Shown here piece after piece: positions 10,247 through 21,395 of a DNA stretch of 64,000 nucleotides. The notes beneath the pieces were generated by a model. It saw nothing but the letters and a program-made list of their open reading frames with translations. It was not told the DNA's origin and ran no database searches. This DNA is from Yponomeuta sedellus (taxonomy: Eukaryota; Arthropoda; Insecta; Lepidoptera; Yponomeutidae): positions 10,427,516 through 10,491,515 of the forward strand of contig OW203734.1 of NCBI GenBank assembly GCA_934045075.1. Reading direction: 5' to 3'. Numbering within the stretch: the stretch's first letter is position 1; every line of letters starts with the position of its first letter. The translations under genes and the position numbers were made by a program.

Positions 10247-11741
10247 ATGATACTCCTTACTACTCCTGATACTCTAAATGCGATAACGCATATCGTCAAC
10301 CAATCGATCCTATCCTGTACATTCCCGGATCAGTGGAAGGTTGCCACCGTTACTCCACTACCTAAGAGCAGTATTCCTACTAGTTTTAACGACTTGAGGC
10401 CTATCAGTATTCTGCCGTACCTTTCGAAGATATTGGAAAAGGTCGTTTACAACCAAGTCATTAAATACTGTGAAGCTAATCATATTATACCCTCGCATCA
10501 ATCGGGCTTTCGAAAATTCCATAGCACTTCCACTGCTCTCCTCGATGTTGTGGACAGTATCTTGGGAGCTCAGGACGAGGGTAGGGGCTCCTTTCTCGGG
10601 TTATTAGACTTTTCCAAGGCCTTTGACTCAATAAACTTTGACTTGCTCTTTTCCAAACTTTCCTTCTATGGTTTTGAGAGCAAAACTATAAAATGGTTCG
10701 AGAGCTACTTATATGGCCGACTTCAGCAAGTGGTGGTACAGAAGGCAGATGGGTCTTACCTTAGGTCTAGATTTCGCGATGTGAGGCGAGGAGTTCCTCA
10801 GAGTTCGATCCTTGGACCTCTCCTTTATACCATATTTTCAGCCGATATTGTCAAGTGTATTAAACACTGTAATCACCACTTGTATGCGGATGATTTACAA
10901 ATTTACATCTCTTGTGATGCTGACAATGTTGCTGCTGCTATGGTTAAATCAAATGAAGACCTAGATGCTATCCATAAATGGTGTGTAAATAATTGTCTAC
11001 TGCTAAATCAAAGTAAATCCAAAATAATGGTTATGGGCTCTAAAAAACAAAAAGAGTTAATCATGCCATCAGACCCCTTGATCTGTGTAAATGGCAAGCG
11101 TCTCGAATTTGTCGACGAGGCCCGAAGCTTGGGTGTAGTGATGAACAGTAACTTACGCTTTGAAAAACACGTAGTTGAACTAGCGCGTAACTGCTTCTTC
11201 CGACTTAAATTGCTTTACCAACTGCAGAGATTTCTGAGCGTAAACATTAGGGTTCTTCTCTGCGATTCTCTAGTACTCTCTAAAGTAGCGTATGCCTTTA
11301 CTGTATACGGTCCTTGTATTTACGGTAAAACACAGAAATTGCTTCAACGAGTCCAGAACGCTTGTGCCCGTTATTGCTTTGGCATTCCCGCTCGGACGCA
11401 TGTTACGCCATACATTAATAATGCCAGTCTCTTAAAGATGGATAATAAGCTAAAACTTTTTATAGCAACTTTACTTTTCGGTGTAGTCACGTTGAAAAAA
11501 CCAGTACTTGTTTGAAAAACTTATTTGGAGGAGAGCAATGGAAGGCGCCACTAGGATCACTTTCAACCCACTTCGTGTACCACATCACCGAACTGCCGCT
11601 TTCCGCGGCAGCTTCCGGTTTCAGGCAACGAAGTGCTGGAACGACATACCTCCTCCTCTCCGCCAGATAAAATCTAGGGCTACCTTTAGGTTACAACTCA
11701 GAAAGCTTCTGCTGGACCGGCAGAAATTGCTTTCGGTGTAA
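10247..11741 (+). pseudogene. CR1-like ORF2 part 3: reverse transcriptase and C-terminal domain
   Basis: This is the RNA-dependent DNA polymerase of the LINE. Seen in order: DQWKVATVTPLPKS (fingers), LRPISILPYLSKILEKV, HQSGFRKFHSTSTAL, LLDFSKAFDSIN (first catalytic Asp), RRGVPQSSILGPLL, and YADD at 10883-10894 (catalytic pair). The GVPQG Gly is Ser. A frameshift near 11508 puts the last 78 residues (RTAAFRGSFRFQATKCWNDI...) in the next frame, ending at the TAA near 11741. Apart from this the 422-codon stretch is open, so this copy is much younger than most fragments in the window. Confidence 0.85.
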
Positions 11742-12352
11742 CTAAATTTTATATTATTTTATCATTCCTTACTTTAATTTTTGGTGGATTTTTGATTCTA
11801 TGGACATGTCTATTTATTATTACTATTATATTATAATTATGAATTTTTAACATGGCCACTAATACTAATTATAATAATTTTAATTTTCGCTATATGACAT
11901 CACATAATTAATTTATTTCACGACATTTGCGTAATTACTCGTTATTATTTTACTTTCATAAATTTACAACTTGCGGCTTCGTGTACGTGAAGTTCAGTAT
12001 TGTTAAATATTATTTACGTACAGCTATTGAAGTAACGCATTATATACAATTTACACTTTATATAATTATCTAAGTTAATATTACCTATACCTCAGTTTGG
12101 CTCTTTTTTCCTCTCCGAGTTGAGCACGCCGTCTTCTCTGGGTACCGGCATAATACTAGCGCTGGAGTATTTCCAGCACATGCTGAGCCGGAGCCCATTT
12201 GCATCTGCCACACCCACGTAACTAATTGACTGTATTTCTGGCGCTTGCCTTACCTGGTATGGCAAAAATGTATGTTCTTGTTTTCTGTGTCTGTTTTGTT
12301 GCTTACATCTTTTTATTTTATTCTTTTGTTATGTGTGTGTGTGAAAATGTAA
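11742..12352 (+). mobile_element. CR1-like element 3' UTR
   Basis: Untranslated 3' region of the element. Its last 230 bp (from about 12120) match the isolated 3' end at 1570-1915. It ends 'gtaaataaatgtttt', directly followed by the TATC tail. Confidence 0.7.
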
Positions 12353-12629
<277 letters not shown>

Positions 12630-12639
12630 TCATAAGAAA

Positions 12640-13100
12640 TAGGCATACATGATAAGGTAATTATTGTACTTAAATAATAAAATAATAATAATATTAATTT
12701 ATTTCAGGCCAAGGGACCCAAAACTAAAGAACTAAATAATACGAGTAATAATAATAAAGGTAAGACAAATTACCTAACGCCTCAAACTACTTGTGGTTCG
12801 CTCTAATCTGCACTGAGATCCAGTGACTATATATAGGACTTGTGAGGTCGTCATAAACGGCTTAAACTAGTGGTCCAATTTAATATGATCTTTCTACATA
12901 ATAGATATCCCAGAACCCAGAGACTTACTAATAGATATTAATCTGTTTCCCAAACAATTGTATTTATAAAGGAAACTAGAAATCTCAACGAAAATTTCAC
13001 GTAGCTCGGCATTAAGGTCATAAGAGGAACTTAAATAGGGAAAGGTAGGTACAAACTTCGGTAAAAAACTTTTTACCCGACTAAAACAAAGGAATAGGTA
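12640..13100. other. AT-rich non-coding stretch
   Basis: No gene or element borders recognised. Confidence 0.5.
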
Positions 13101-13195
13101 CCTGTCGTTATCGTTATCAACCCTTGTATGTCCCCACTGCTGGGGCACGGGTCTCTTCCTGCATCGCAGGAAGGATAGGCCATACTCCAGCAAGG
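13101..13195 (-). mobile_element. 5S-headed SINE, 3' fragment
   Basis: On the minus strand it is the last 90 bp of the SINE family: 'tatggcctatccttcctgcgatgcaggaag', the tail hairpin 'ccccagcagtgggg' and 'gggttgataacg'. Confidence 0.65.
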
Positions 13196-13378
13196 AATAC
13201 CTATATTAGTGTATATTTCCATATGACCATTTAAAGGCTTCGATGTTTATAAAAAATCTAAAAGTCCTCTAGCGTTCTGATCTTTTGCTTTTAAAGTACG
13301 TACATATTATAGTACCGCCAAATACCAAATTGGTAAACGCTATCATTACTACGGTACATTTGGCATCAGACATCAGGG

Positions 13379-13448
13379 TGTGTTTTCGTCTTTGTAAGTT
13401 CACACCTGGTTACCATAGCACAGGGTATCCTAGTTTTTGATTGTGTTG
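13379..13448 (+). repeat. SINE-C fragment ('cacagggtatcctagttt')
   Basis: Shares 'acctggttac.atagcacagggtatcctagttt' with 21105-21180, 44686-44775, 47690-47800 and 54810-54890. The head of this family is seen at 47630 and 54745. Confidence 0.5.
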
Positions 13449-13465
13449 TGTCGAAGTTATTGGTG

Positions 13466-13578
13466 CCATGCGGTGTTACTCGCGGTTTATCGATTTTCCC
13501 ATGGTGAATAAGTAACAAACATACACACTCGCAAACCTTCGCCTTTATAATATTAGTGTGATGTGATAGTGTGATGTG
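13466..13578 (-). mobile_element. Helitron fragment, internally deleted
   Basis: Begins 'tgccatgcggtgttactcgcggtttatcga', lacks the middle, and ends 'cacactcgcaaaccttcgcctttataatattagtgtga'. The same two ends flank the longer copies at 24112-24605 and 44177-44640. Confidence 0.55.
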
Positions 13579-13611
13579 GAGTTTGATGATTATTATTGAC
13601 CTCATTACTCA

Positions 13612-13760
13612 ATATATTCTTTTAAAAACCTATTTAGTGGCTAAAAATTCCACCCATGCCGGGATTCGAACCCCGGCATGGGTGGAATTTTTTAGCCTCT
13701 AAATTGGTTTTTAAATTTGTCCTTAGCACGGGTTAGTGTATTAGAAATAATATAATTTTT
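13612..13760. repeat. Fold-back copy of the tRNA-like 308-bp family
   Basis: The left half (13617-13672) reads into the family from 'aaaaacctatttagtggct' to 'gccgggattcgaacccc'. The right half (13672-13755) is the same sequence in reverse, out to 'gtccttagcacgggttagtgtatt'. The turning point lies inside the tRNA T-arm, which is itself a hairpin. Confidence 0.7.
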
Positions 13761-13770
13761 ATATTCTTTT

Positions 13771-13812
13771 TTAAGAGACCCGTGCCCCAGCAGTGGGGAC
13801 ATACAGGGTTGA
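13771..13812 (+). mobile_element. 5S-headed SINE, terminal 40 bp
   Basis: Only the tail: 'agacccgtgccccagcagtg', 'gggacatacagggttg' and AAATCG repeats. Confidence 0.55.
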
Positions 13813-13814
13813 AA

Positions 13815-13930
13815 TCGAAATCGAATGAAATCCACGCCATTTCTACAAACCAAACACGGCGGTCTCTGGTGCAAACTCTCGACCACAGAACTTGATAGTC
13901 AAGTGTGTTAACCGCTAGACCATCGGCACA
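13815..13930 (-). repeat. tRNA-like SINE head
   Basis: On the minus strand from 13930: GCCGATGGTCTAGCGGTTAA (box A-like), ACTTGACTATCAAGT (anticodon-arm-like) and GTGGTCGAGAGTTTGC (a weak box B). The family differs from the 308-bp repeat. No acceptor stem pairs, so it is not a tRNA gene. Confidence 0.45.
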
Positions 13931-14286
13931 TTCAATATAATTTTGAGACAAAGCGAACACAATGTGTCTTTATTACAATAAAGCACTGTGCCGCAAGTGG
14001 GAGCTTACCAACTCCTGATACTAAATCAGTGGAATATATGTAAATTGAAATGGAACTAACTTCCTCTAGATTATCATGACAAACGAGAGCTTACATTGGA
14101 GTATGTTGATATGTGTGTCACCGGCAAACTTTGGCAGCCCTGTATTACGAGCAGTTTCTATAACGGGATTGGGGAGAAAATGCGTTCCAGGCTTTTTTAA
14201 TGACAATTATGTCATTTCGTGCCACTATCGGCAAAACTGGCATGAGTTCGTGTAAGTACTAACGAATGTTGATAAAGCAAACAAGG

Positions 14287-14510
14287 TTTGCCAGGATGGA
14301 TGGATAGATAGATAGAATATTTTTAATTGTACACAGAAATTACAGTACCGGAAATTATATAAAAATATAGTACAATTAGCGGCATTATTACTAAAAGCAA
14401 TCAGGATCACAGAGCAGGATCGTGGCAAGCGGCACCAGGGTTAGCCACTTGATACGACTCTGCCTACCACTCCGGGTTACAGGCGGAAATTTATGTGATG
14501 TTATGAAATT
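14287..14510 (-). mobile_element. LINE/SINE tail fragments
   Basis: 14287-14350 read on the minus strand is 'gtgtacaattaaaaatattc' plus CTAT repeats, the same 3' end as at 33780-33845 (+) and 47806-47870 (-). 14450-14510 is the separate dispersed block 'tctgcctaccactccgggttacaggcg', also found at 23826, 32065 and 45645. Confidence 0.45.
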
Positions 14511-15608
14511 AATCCCTTTTCAGACTGAAGAGGGTAAGATATGATGAGAATATTCTTTATTCTACAATAAAAAAAACCAACACAAAATACACATCCACCT
14601 TCATTCTTACCAAACCACGTTAAATAAATAACACAAAATATCTACTCACAGACTATTTAACAGCCTTTGAGGAGTGTTTTAACGTAAGATTACGTACGTA
14701 TCCCGGAGCCGTATAGCTGGATTCCTGGGTCTGCCACTAGCAACGAATCTGACAGATCTCTTATGCGGGTACTTTTATCATTTCTTTCACGTTGTTTTGA
14801 CATTATGAATTCTGACCTTTAAATATGACAATTAATTAGAAACTATTGTTATGACTGGGCCGATGGGCATTGGGCACTTATAGAGTCAATAAATAGATAG
14901 ATAAAAAGTTTATTTGTCACACCAAAAACACACACAATAAATATAACAAAACAACTTACACAACCATATTAGGTTATAACAAGACTAAAACAGGGTACAA
15001 CCGGAATTCTGTTTTTAGAAATTAGATACAGATATCGATACTACATAGCTGTAATTACCACTCCAATGTTTTAGTGTAGCTAAATCAAATGTTTAATTTT
15101 AAAGTCGAAATAATCCATAGAAAAAAACAACGCCAATATTAACCTACGTGCTTACGATCATCGTCACTAAAGTCGTGCGTTTATTCACGACGTTTTCCTT
15201 TGCCGTTAGCCAATGGTATTGCTGCAATATATAAGACACGTAACTTAAAAATTTCAATTTATACCTTATTGGAAGCCAAAACCTCATTGGAACATAAATC
15301 AAATGACGTATCCACTGAGCTACCTTCGCACACACAATCGATAAATATAAATCTGGATTTAATTGACAAGGTCTGATCGCCAGTATGACTGTGACATTAA
15401 CTAGGGATTGTGCTATTTGTAGAGGTATAATTTATGCTGATATAGGATGTACCTACTGATAGACGAACGAATCGGGGTGTAAATTTTCAACGGAGCATAA
15501 CACAGGTCACATTAGGAGCTCGTATGAATGATAATGAAGTGGCGCCAGGAAGGGCGGATGATCACGATAGTTAACCTTCAGCATCACGACATTTTAGATA
15601 TATTTTCC
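14511..15608. other. Non-coding stretch
   Basis: No gene recognised. Around 14890-14960 'aatagatagataaaaagtttattt' may be another LINE tail on the minus strand. Confidence 0.4.
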
Positions 15609-15805
15609 GCGTTATGTCAGAGGCTTTATAGGCGGTTTGATAACTTCTGACAGTAAGGCCCGCCACTGCCTTACAATCCTCCACCAGCCCGGACTTGATC
15701 CCGGAGGAGTAGTGTGGCATTCGAGAGAGCACCTTCCCGCCATGCAGGACAAGACTCGTGCCCCAGCAGTGGGGACATACAAGGGTTGATATCGATATCG
15801 ATCGA
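15609..15805 (+). mobile_element. 5S-headed SINE, 5'-truncated
   Basis: Starts inside the body at 'atgtcagaggctttataggcgg' and runs through 'cccgtgcc'-like sequence to 'ggggacatacaagggttgat' and an ATCGAT-rich tail. Confidence 0.7.
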
Positions 15806-16009
15806 TCGATGTGTTTTCATATAGATACTAAAGGCTTAAAAAAGATAGAAGATTACCCTACTTCCGAACTTGTTAAACCATTTACTCTATCAAAAACGAC
15901 CTATAATAGACTATATTAGAGTATGGTTAAAGTGTCTGTTATTGTATTCTCTACTGGCTGTGTTATTTACGTTTTAAATGAATACTACAAAAAACCTGTT
16001 TCTGTAAAA

Positions 16010-16620
16010 AAATATATTCATTCCTTTACAGTAACTAAAATTATAGAATGTGTAAGAGAGTGGGAATGAAGATGTCGTTCCTTAGCCTGAAATTTATAAA
16101 AGAGATAGCGCTCGGAGGGGTTTTAAAACATAGTTGAATAACACGGATTGATACAATTAAGTAAGACAAAAAGATACCTAAAAAATTACAATAGTTAAAA
16201 TATGTAGAGAGAGAGTATGAAGTCGATCTATATGCTCTTAAGTAAAAGGGATACCGCTCAGATGTGTTTAAAAACGTAAATAGAAAAGACGGATTAGTAC
16301 CATTACAATTAAGTACCTATGTTAAAAATATACTCATCCATTTACAGTACTTAAAAACGTAGAATATGCAAAGAGTATGAGAATATGTAAAATGAAGACT
16401 TCCTTTACGCTCTTGAAAAATATAAAAGAGATACAGCTAGGTCGGCTTTGAAAACGTATTTGGATAGCACGGATTGGTACCGTTACAATTAAGTTACAGT
16501 CAAAAATATACTCATTTATTTACAATAATTACTGAACACATAACAGGAGACTGAGGGAAGATGCTCTTAAAAGCGTATTCGGAAAACACGGTACCAGTAG
16601 AACCGCAGGTAACACGATTG
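16010..16620. repeat. Degenerate tandem repeat
   Basis: Four diverged units share the order 'cggatt(g/a)(a/g)tac..ttacaattaag', 'aaaatatactcat..tttacag.a', 'agagtatga', 'tataaaagagata'. The landmark 'acaattaag' falls at about 16155, 16309 and 16490, so units are roughly 150-180 bp with indels. It does not match the transposon families of the window. Confidence 0.6.
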
Positions 16621-16982
16621 CTATGAGTATTCCCTTCGACATAACAGCAAGGTTTCTTTTTATTGAATCTATATGACTGGGGGATATGTGTGTGCTCTCA
16701 GAAAAGTTTGTTATTGAAAGATAATCTGATTCCCTCCCCCGGCTAGAAGCGATTCCTGGCTCCGACCAATATCAATTACGAATCGGTATTTTGAAGAATA
16801 ATACCGCAAGGACTTTCAGTGGTGTCATGTTCTCCGAATGTAGTTGGATCTATAGGTGGGTTGTTACACATTTTTAGTTTTGCTGTCTTTGAGAGATCGT
16901 TTTTTAGCGATAATACCGCCCGTTGTTTGCTATGTAACTTAGATATTTAAGATATTCTTGGACTTTTATGGTGTGCAATCAT
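16621..16982. other. Non-coding stretch
   Basis: Nothing recognised beyond the end of the degenerate tandem repeat. Confidence 0.4.
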
Positions 16983-17334
16983 CATCATCAACCCTTTATG
17001 TCCCCACCGAGAGGCACGGGTCTCTTCCCTGAGGAAGGTGTAGGCCATACTCCACCACGGGGGCCAAGTCCGGATTGGTGGAGGCTTGCAAGACTAGGGG
17101 CTGGTCTTACTCTTTTCAAGTCGCCCTAAGGCCTCTGACTTGGCTTAACGACTGCCATCTATGGACGGCAGTCGGCATAAACTGCTTAACGTGCCTTGCG
17201 AAGCACGTAACCGCTCGGAAAAATGCCACTAGCGTTAGTCATAATCGGTCACCCATCCATGCAATGAACGCGCCCTGTGTTGCTTAACCATCGTGATCGT
17301 TTTAGATCACTCAGGCAGCCGGGGCTACGAGCGA
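16983..17334 (-). mobile_element. 5S-headed SINE, full length
   Basis: Full-length minus-strand copy of about 350 bp. Its 5S-like segment lies at about 17235-17290 and includes GGATGGGTGACCG, identical to the box C region of 5S rRNA genes. The tail at 16983-17040 has 'ccccac...tggggacat'-type sequence. The 17075 + strand reading frame is an antisense shadow. Confidence 0.75.
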
Positions 17335-17621
17335 TAGTGTGCAATATATAGGTTTAATCTAATCTTTTAATCTGATTGGCTGATATCGTGCGGTTCCGCA
17401 TGTCGCCGGCAAGTAATAACTTGTTGATTTACTGTTAATACCTTGTTTGTTTTCACAAAAAGAAAAAAAGCTATTGGACCTTTTATTTTTGTATTTTGTG
17501 TGTGGAATATAAAATATTCTTACTTTTTTTGTTATTTTGCCCAAACACCATTTCAATTTGAGAATATTCAGGCTGTACCTATGTTAACTGAAAAATCAAA
17601 TCACATCAAAATACTTTTACT

Positions 17622-17808
17622 TATCATCTATAATATAATAAATGAATCCCCGAATGTGTTGGTAATCTCGAGAGTAGCTGAACCGATTTCGCTTATTCTT
17701 TTTTTAGAACATTCCTTGAAGTACGAGGATGGTTCTTACGGGGAGAAAAAAAAAAAGAATCGACTGTTAGGCGGTACGAAGTTCGCTGGGTCAGCTAGTA
17801 TTAGATAA
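17622..17808 (+). mobile_element. Short non-autonomous Helitron
   Basis: Starts TCATCTATAATATAA after an A and ends GGGTCAGCTAG before a T, which is the insertion between A and T and the CTAG end expected of lepidopteran Helitrons. Inside are 'gctgaaccgatttcgc' and 'gaatcgactgttaggcgg'. Length is about 185 bp; no Rep/helicase coding. A second copy lies at 23041-23234. Confidence 0.7.
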
Positions 17809-17829
17809 AAGAAGACTTCAGAAACTAAC

Positions 17830-18090
17830 CCGGTCAACTATTTAAATAACTGTAAATTTAAATTTTAACTGTAGTGCCTATAAATAAATAGAACATAATA
17901 ATAGTAATTCAATTCGTTGTATCTACTTACTAAGACTAATGTTGAATGCCATAGGATAAATAAATGAGCGCAGAAACAGTTTATATTCGGAAATTAAACA
18001 TCGTTCATTAATTCACAAACTAGTTTTAAATAACTGCAAACTTATATTTTAACTGTACATATTATAAATAAATATTATATAATAGCATTA
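17830..18090. repeat. Local direct duplication, about 170 bp apart
   Basis: 'ttaaataactg.aaa.tta.attttaactgta' and the following 'ataaataaata' occur near 17841-17895 and 18028-18075. The copies are diverged. Confidence 0.5.
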
Positions 18091-19640
18091 AGCATTAATG
18101 TCTGAATGTCTATTATTTCAGTCAACTTACATACTAATCGTAGAATCCCCTGTTAAATTTATAAAAATGTAATAACGGCATTGTTTCGGACTCGGTTTAT
18201 GCCGGATAAGACGTATCTATTTCAAGCAAGATCTAAATTTTTATGGAGAAAAACTTGGAAAAAAAATTACACTTAGGTACTAAGTCTATTCAATACGATG
18301 GGAACCAGATTGGACAGTCCAAGACTTTACTCAGTTCACAACAATTAGAGGTGTTACCATAGTGAAAATATGCCAAACCGGTCTTACTACTTTGAATTTG
18401 GGTCTGAGTTGAATGGATTCAAACTTTTTGTCGCAAACTTTTTGTAATGTTCGCTTAGTACTCTCATACAAATATCTCATTCGAGCGTGACAGGATAGAC
18501 AGATGCATTGCAATGCGATTTGTCACTCTAAAGGCTATGCGGTCTGCACCCTTCTGTTGAAATATTCAGACTGTGTCTAGATCACAGTGTAAATCTTTAA
18601 CAAATAGTCGTGGCTAGTCTGTCAAAAACCAATTTTACAAGTAAATTGAGGACGTTTTTAGGGTTCCATACCACACGGAGAAGGGAACCACCAAAGGAAT
18701 AGTTATCAGGAACAGATAGAGGTGCTAAGTTTAAATTAATGTCAAGTACTACAGGTCAGTTGAATCAATATATTCTAAGTCTATGCAATCAGAAGACGAA
18801 ACCATTTGGGTGTATTTTTTATAATATAATTCATTATCAACCCATAAATAATAAAAATAACAACTCACACACAGCACAATTACTTTGTCTTGGGCTCGAA
18901 CTAGGTTACCCATTGCAATGGTAACCAGGCCAAAACATCACAAATAGGGAAATATGCCCAAACTGAGGATATTGAGGACGTGTTATATTTTATGTAATGT
19001 TCTGATAATAACAATGAAAACAGCGTTTTCTCTCGTTTTCAACATCTAGCCAGTACTATAACAAAATAGGGCGAAAAGCAAGACTCCATGTTTTTCGTGC
19101 AGTCGACAGCACATCAACCTTTTTTATAAAACCTTAGTTAAAAACGCGCCCGTGATGCAACGGAGTATAGTGCAACTGTGTAAAGGTTGATGTGCTAGTA
19201 GATAGTACACTAATAGTCGGTTCTTTGGCTTACAGATAGCTGTTAATTTACTGTTAACAGTTGGCCAAAGTTCATGCATAAAATCCTCTAGCTGTCAACA
19301 TAATGCTACTATACGAGATACTGGGCGTTAAACATACAAGAGAAAGAAACAATGAGGAAAATTTATAATTAATTTATGGTTATTTCACGTAAAGTAGAAT
19401 ACAAAATTATTTATGTATTGGATTGTGTGTGAATACATACTATAGACTACTGCAAAGTAAAGTTGTATTTGTCCGGTTTTTTATTTTCATATTTTATATC
19501 TTTTGTACGGAACCCTCACGACGTGAGTCGTACTCGCACTTGCCCGGTTTTCCTTTTTTTAACCCGAAATAGTCACAAGACGAAGACGAGAGAAAGGAAA
19601 TAAAATGTCTTAGGTAAATAAAAAATGTCACATCGGCATT
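18091..19640. other. Non-coding stretch with one 15-bp inverted repeat
   Basis: No gene seen. AGCACATCAACCTTT (19108-19122) and its exact reverse complement (19182-19196) form a 15-bp inverted repeat. Around 19500-19555 there is 'gtacggaaccctcacgacgtgagtcg', a dispersed repeat motif. Confidence 0.5.
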
Positions 19641-20345
19641 ATAACAATACTAACAAAGAAGAGTAACAATATTTCTCGACATCCCCTTAACCCTTTTGAC
19701 AGCGGCTTTACCAAACATATCCGACAAAAATCGCCCGGTTAACCTTTTTGAATCAATAATGAATCCAATTCCGGGCCATCCGGGTCCTCTGACTGCGCGG
19801 CAACCCGGCCGAGGTAAAAACATGGCCACATTTACACCAGCCGACCAGCCAATATCGAAAAAGAAAATGTGTCTCAAATGACAACACTCTGTTTTTCCAC
19901 CATGCAATGTTCCAATTTCTGTTGTGCAATGCCTGAAAGTGAAAGCGATCGAACCGAAATCAAATCTCAAGTACACTTTAAAATTGTTGGTTTGTTCTGT
20001 CTGCTGCCAGGTTTCGCTTTGATCTGCAGAGCTTAATCATGGTGGGTAGAGACGGAGCTCGCATGTTCGGTTGCCCGTCTCTGACTGCGGTCTTTTCTTC
20101 ATTTATTCATGTTTAGTTTACCCACTATTCATTGAGAGATAAGATTTCAAAATAGGTAGACAGCGGAAGGATATCAAATACAAGACATTTATTTCCGTCA
20201 AATATGGTGAATTTGAGATGTTTAAATTAAATAATTAAAAAGTGGCGGTTCTAGTATCTTCTTCTTCTTCAGGCTATATTATGTAGTATTATGTTATCAT
20301 AGAATTCCATCTCTCAGCATGCACGTTTTAAAGTCAAAATTCGTG
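19641..20345. other. Locally GC-richer non-coding stretch
   Basis: 19720-19850 is richer in G+C than its surroundings and open in both directions (108 codons on the minus strand). I see no protein motif or matched splice sites, so I do not call a gene. Confidence 0.35.
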
Positions 20346-20347
20346 AC

Positions 20348-20384
20348 TTCCCAGCATATAAATTGTCAAATTATATGCTGGGAA
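20348..20384. repeat. 14-bp perfect inverted repeat
   Basis: TTCCCAGCATATAA at 20348-20361 and its reverse complement at 20371-20384 form a hairpin with a 9-bp loop. Confidence 0.6.
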
Positions 20385-21104
20385 AGCGCTACAAAACTTA
20401 AATGAGGATTATGTTATTCTTCGCGCTATATAAAAACATATAAAAAATATTTACAAACGAATTGAGCACCTCCTTTTTTTTGTAGACGGTAAAGAGCAAA
20501 GGTAAAGGGTAAAGGGCAACGCGAGCGACTTTACGCTTTTATTCAGTTGGTGTAAAGTTTTTCGTGTAACGGTTTTCAGTGTAAGCGAGCCTTTACGAGG
20601 CTTATATGAATGAGACAGACTGGGCGTGGGCAAAACAGATTTGTTCAGTGAAATATGCTGGAAGTCAGTGAGGACTATCACTGTTATTTGGATAAATGTG
20701 TACGCACGTTTTTTGTTAATCGATTTGCAGGAATATTGAAAATGTTTAAACATAAACTTCGAAACTAATTGCATATCATTGTATATATCAAGATCTGTAA
20801 AACTTACAATTAAATGTAATAACTACTTCCTCCTTAATATGGCGATATCAGGTCTGTCATATCGTTATCATGCTGGAGGTTCTGGCTTCAATTTCCACTG
20901 GTTACACTTGACCCCAGTCACGCCTGATGGTAAGCGACGACGGGATCTACGATATTACGTGCTTACATGTTAAATGCAGGTTAACTCTACTTTTAAAGAC
21001 ACCCAGGTTCTATGTCTTCGGAAAGACAGACGACGGCAGTGTGTTTCACTACTTTGCCGTTCTTTACCCGATCGTCTAGTGGTCCGATGAAAGAAACCTA
21101 AGTA

Positions 21105-21180
21105 CATGTTTGTGATGTCCTTACATGGTTACTATAGCACGTGGCATCCTAATTTGGGGCCAGCGCCTTGATTATGTAAC
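21105..21180 (+). repeat. SINE-C fragment
   Basis: 'tttgtgatgtccttac', 'tggttactatagcac' and 'ttggggccag' match the SINE-C body seen best at 47690-47800. Confidence 0.5.
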
Positions 21181-21395
21181 TTTCCACGTATACAACAGTG
21201 TGCAAAAATGAAATATCTATTGGACTTTGTCGAACAACTATGTGGCTCAAGATCACTGTTACGTATCAGATATCTACTGAAATGCGGTAAGCTCTATGTG
21301 TGTTGAATATTTCGCCTCATATCTGTACGGCAGAGCTAAGTAAATATTCCGCTTTCACATACAGACGTATTCGTGAAAAGTTACATAATGAAGGT
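21177..21395 (+). repeat. Dispersed repeat X, copy 1
   Basis: The sequence from 'aactttccacgtatacaaca' to 'gaaaagttacataatgaagg' matches 42996-43163 on the opposite strand with many substitutions but the same order. Shared blocks include 'tatctattggact' and 'gtggctcaagatcac' and the 'gcggagctaag' region. Family unknown. Confidence 0.55.

Noticed and set aside
17075..17287. Frames at 17075-17287, 24607-25193, 35320-35541, 42478-42672 and 45690-45914
   Set aside because: They share peptide words because all are translations of the 5S-headed SINE.
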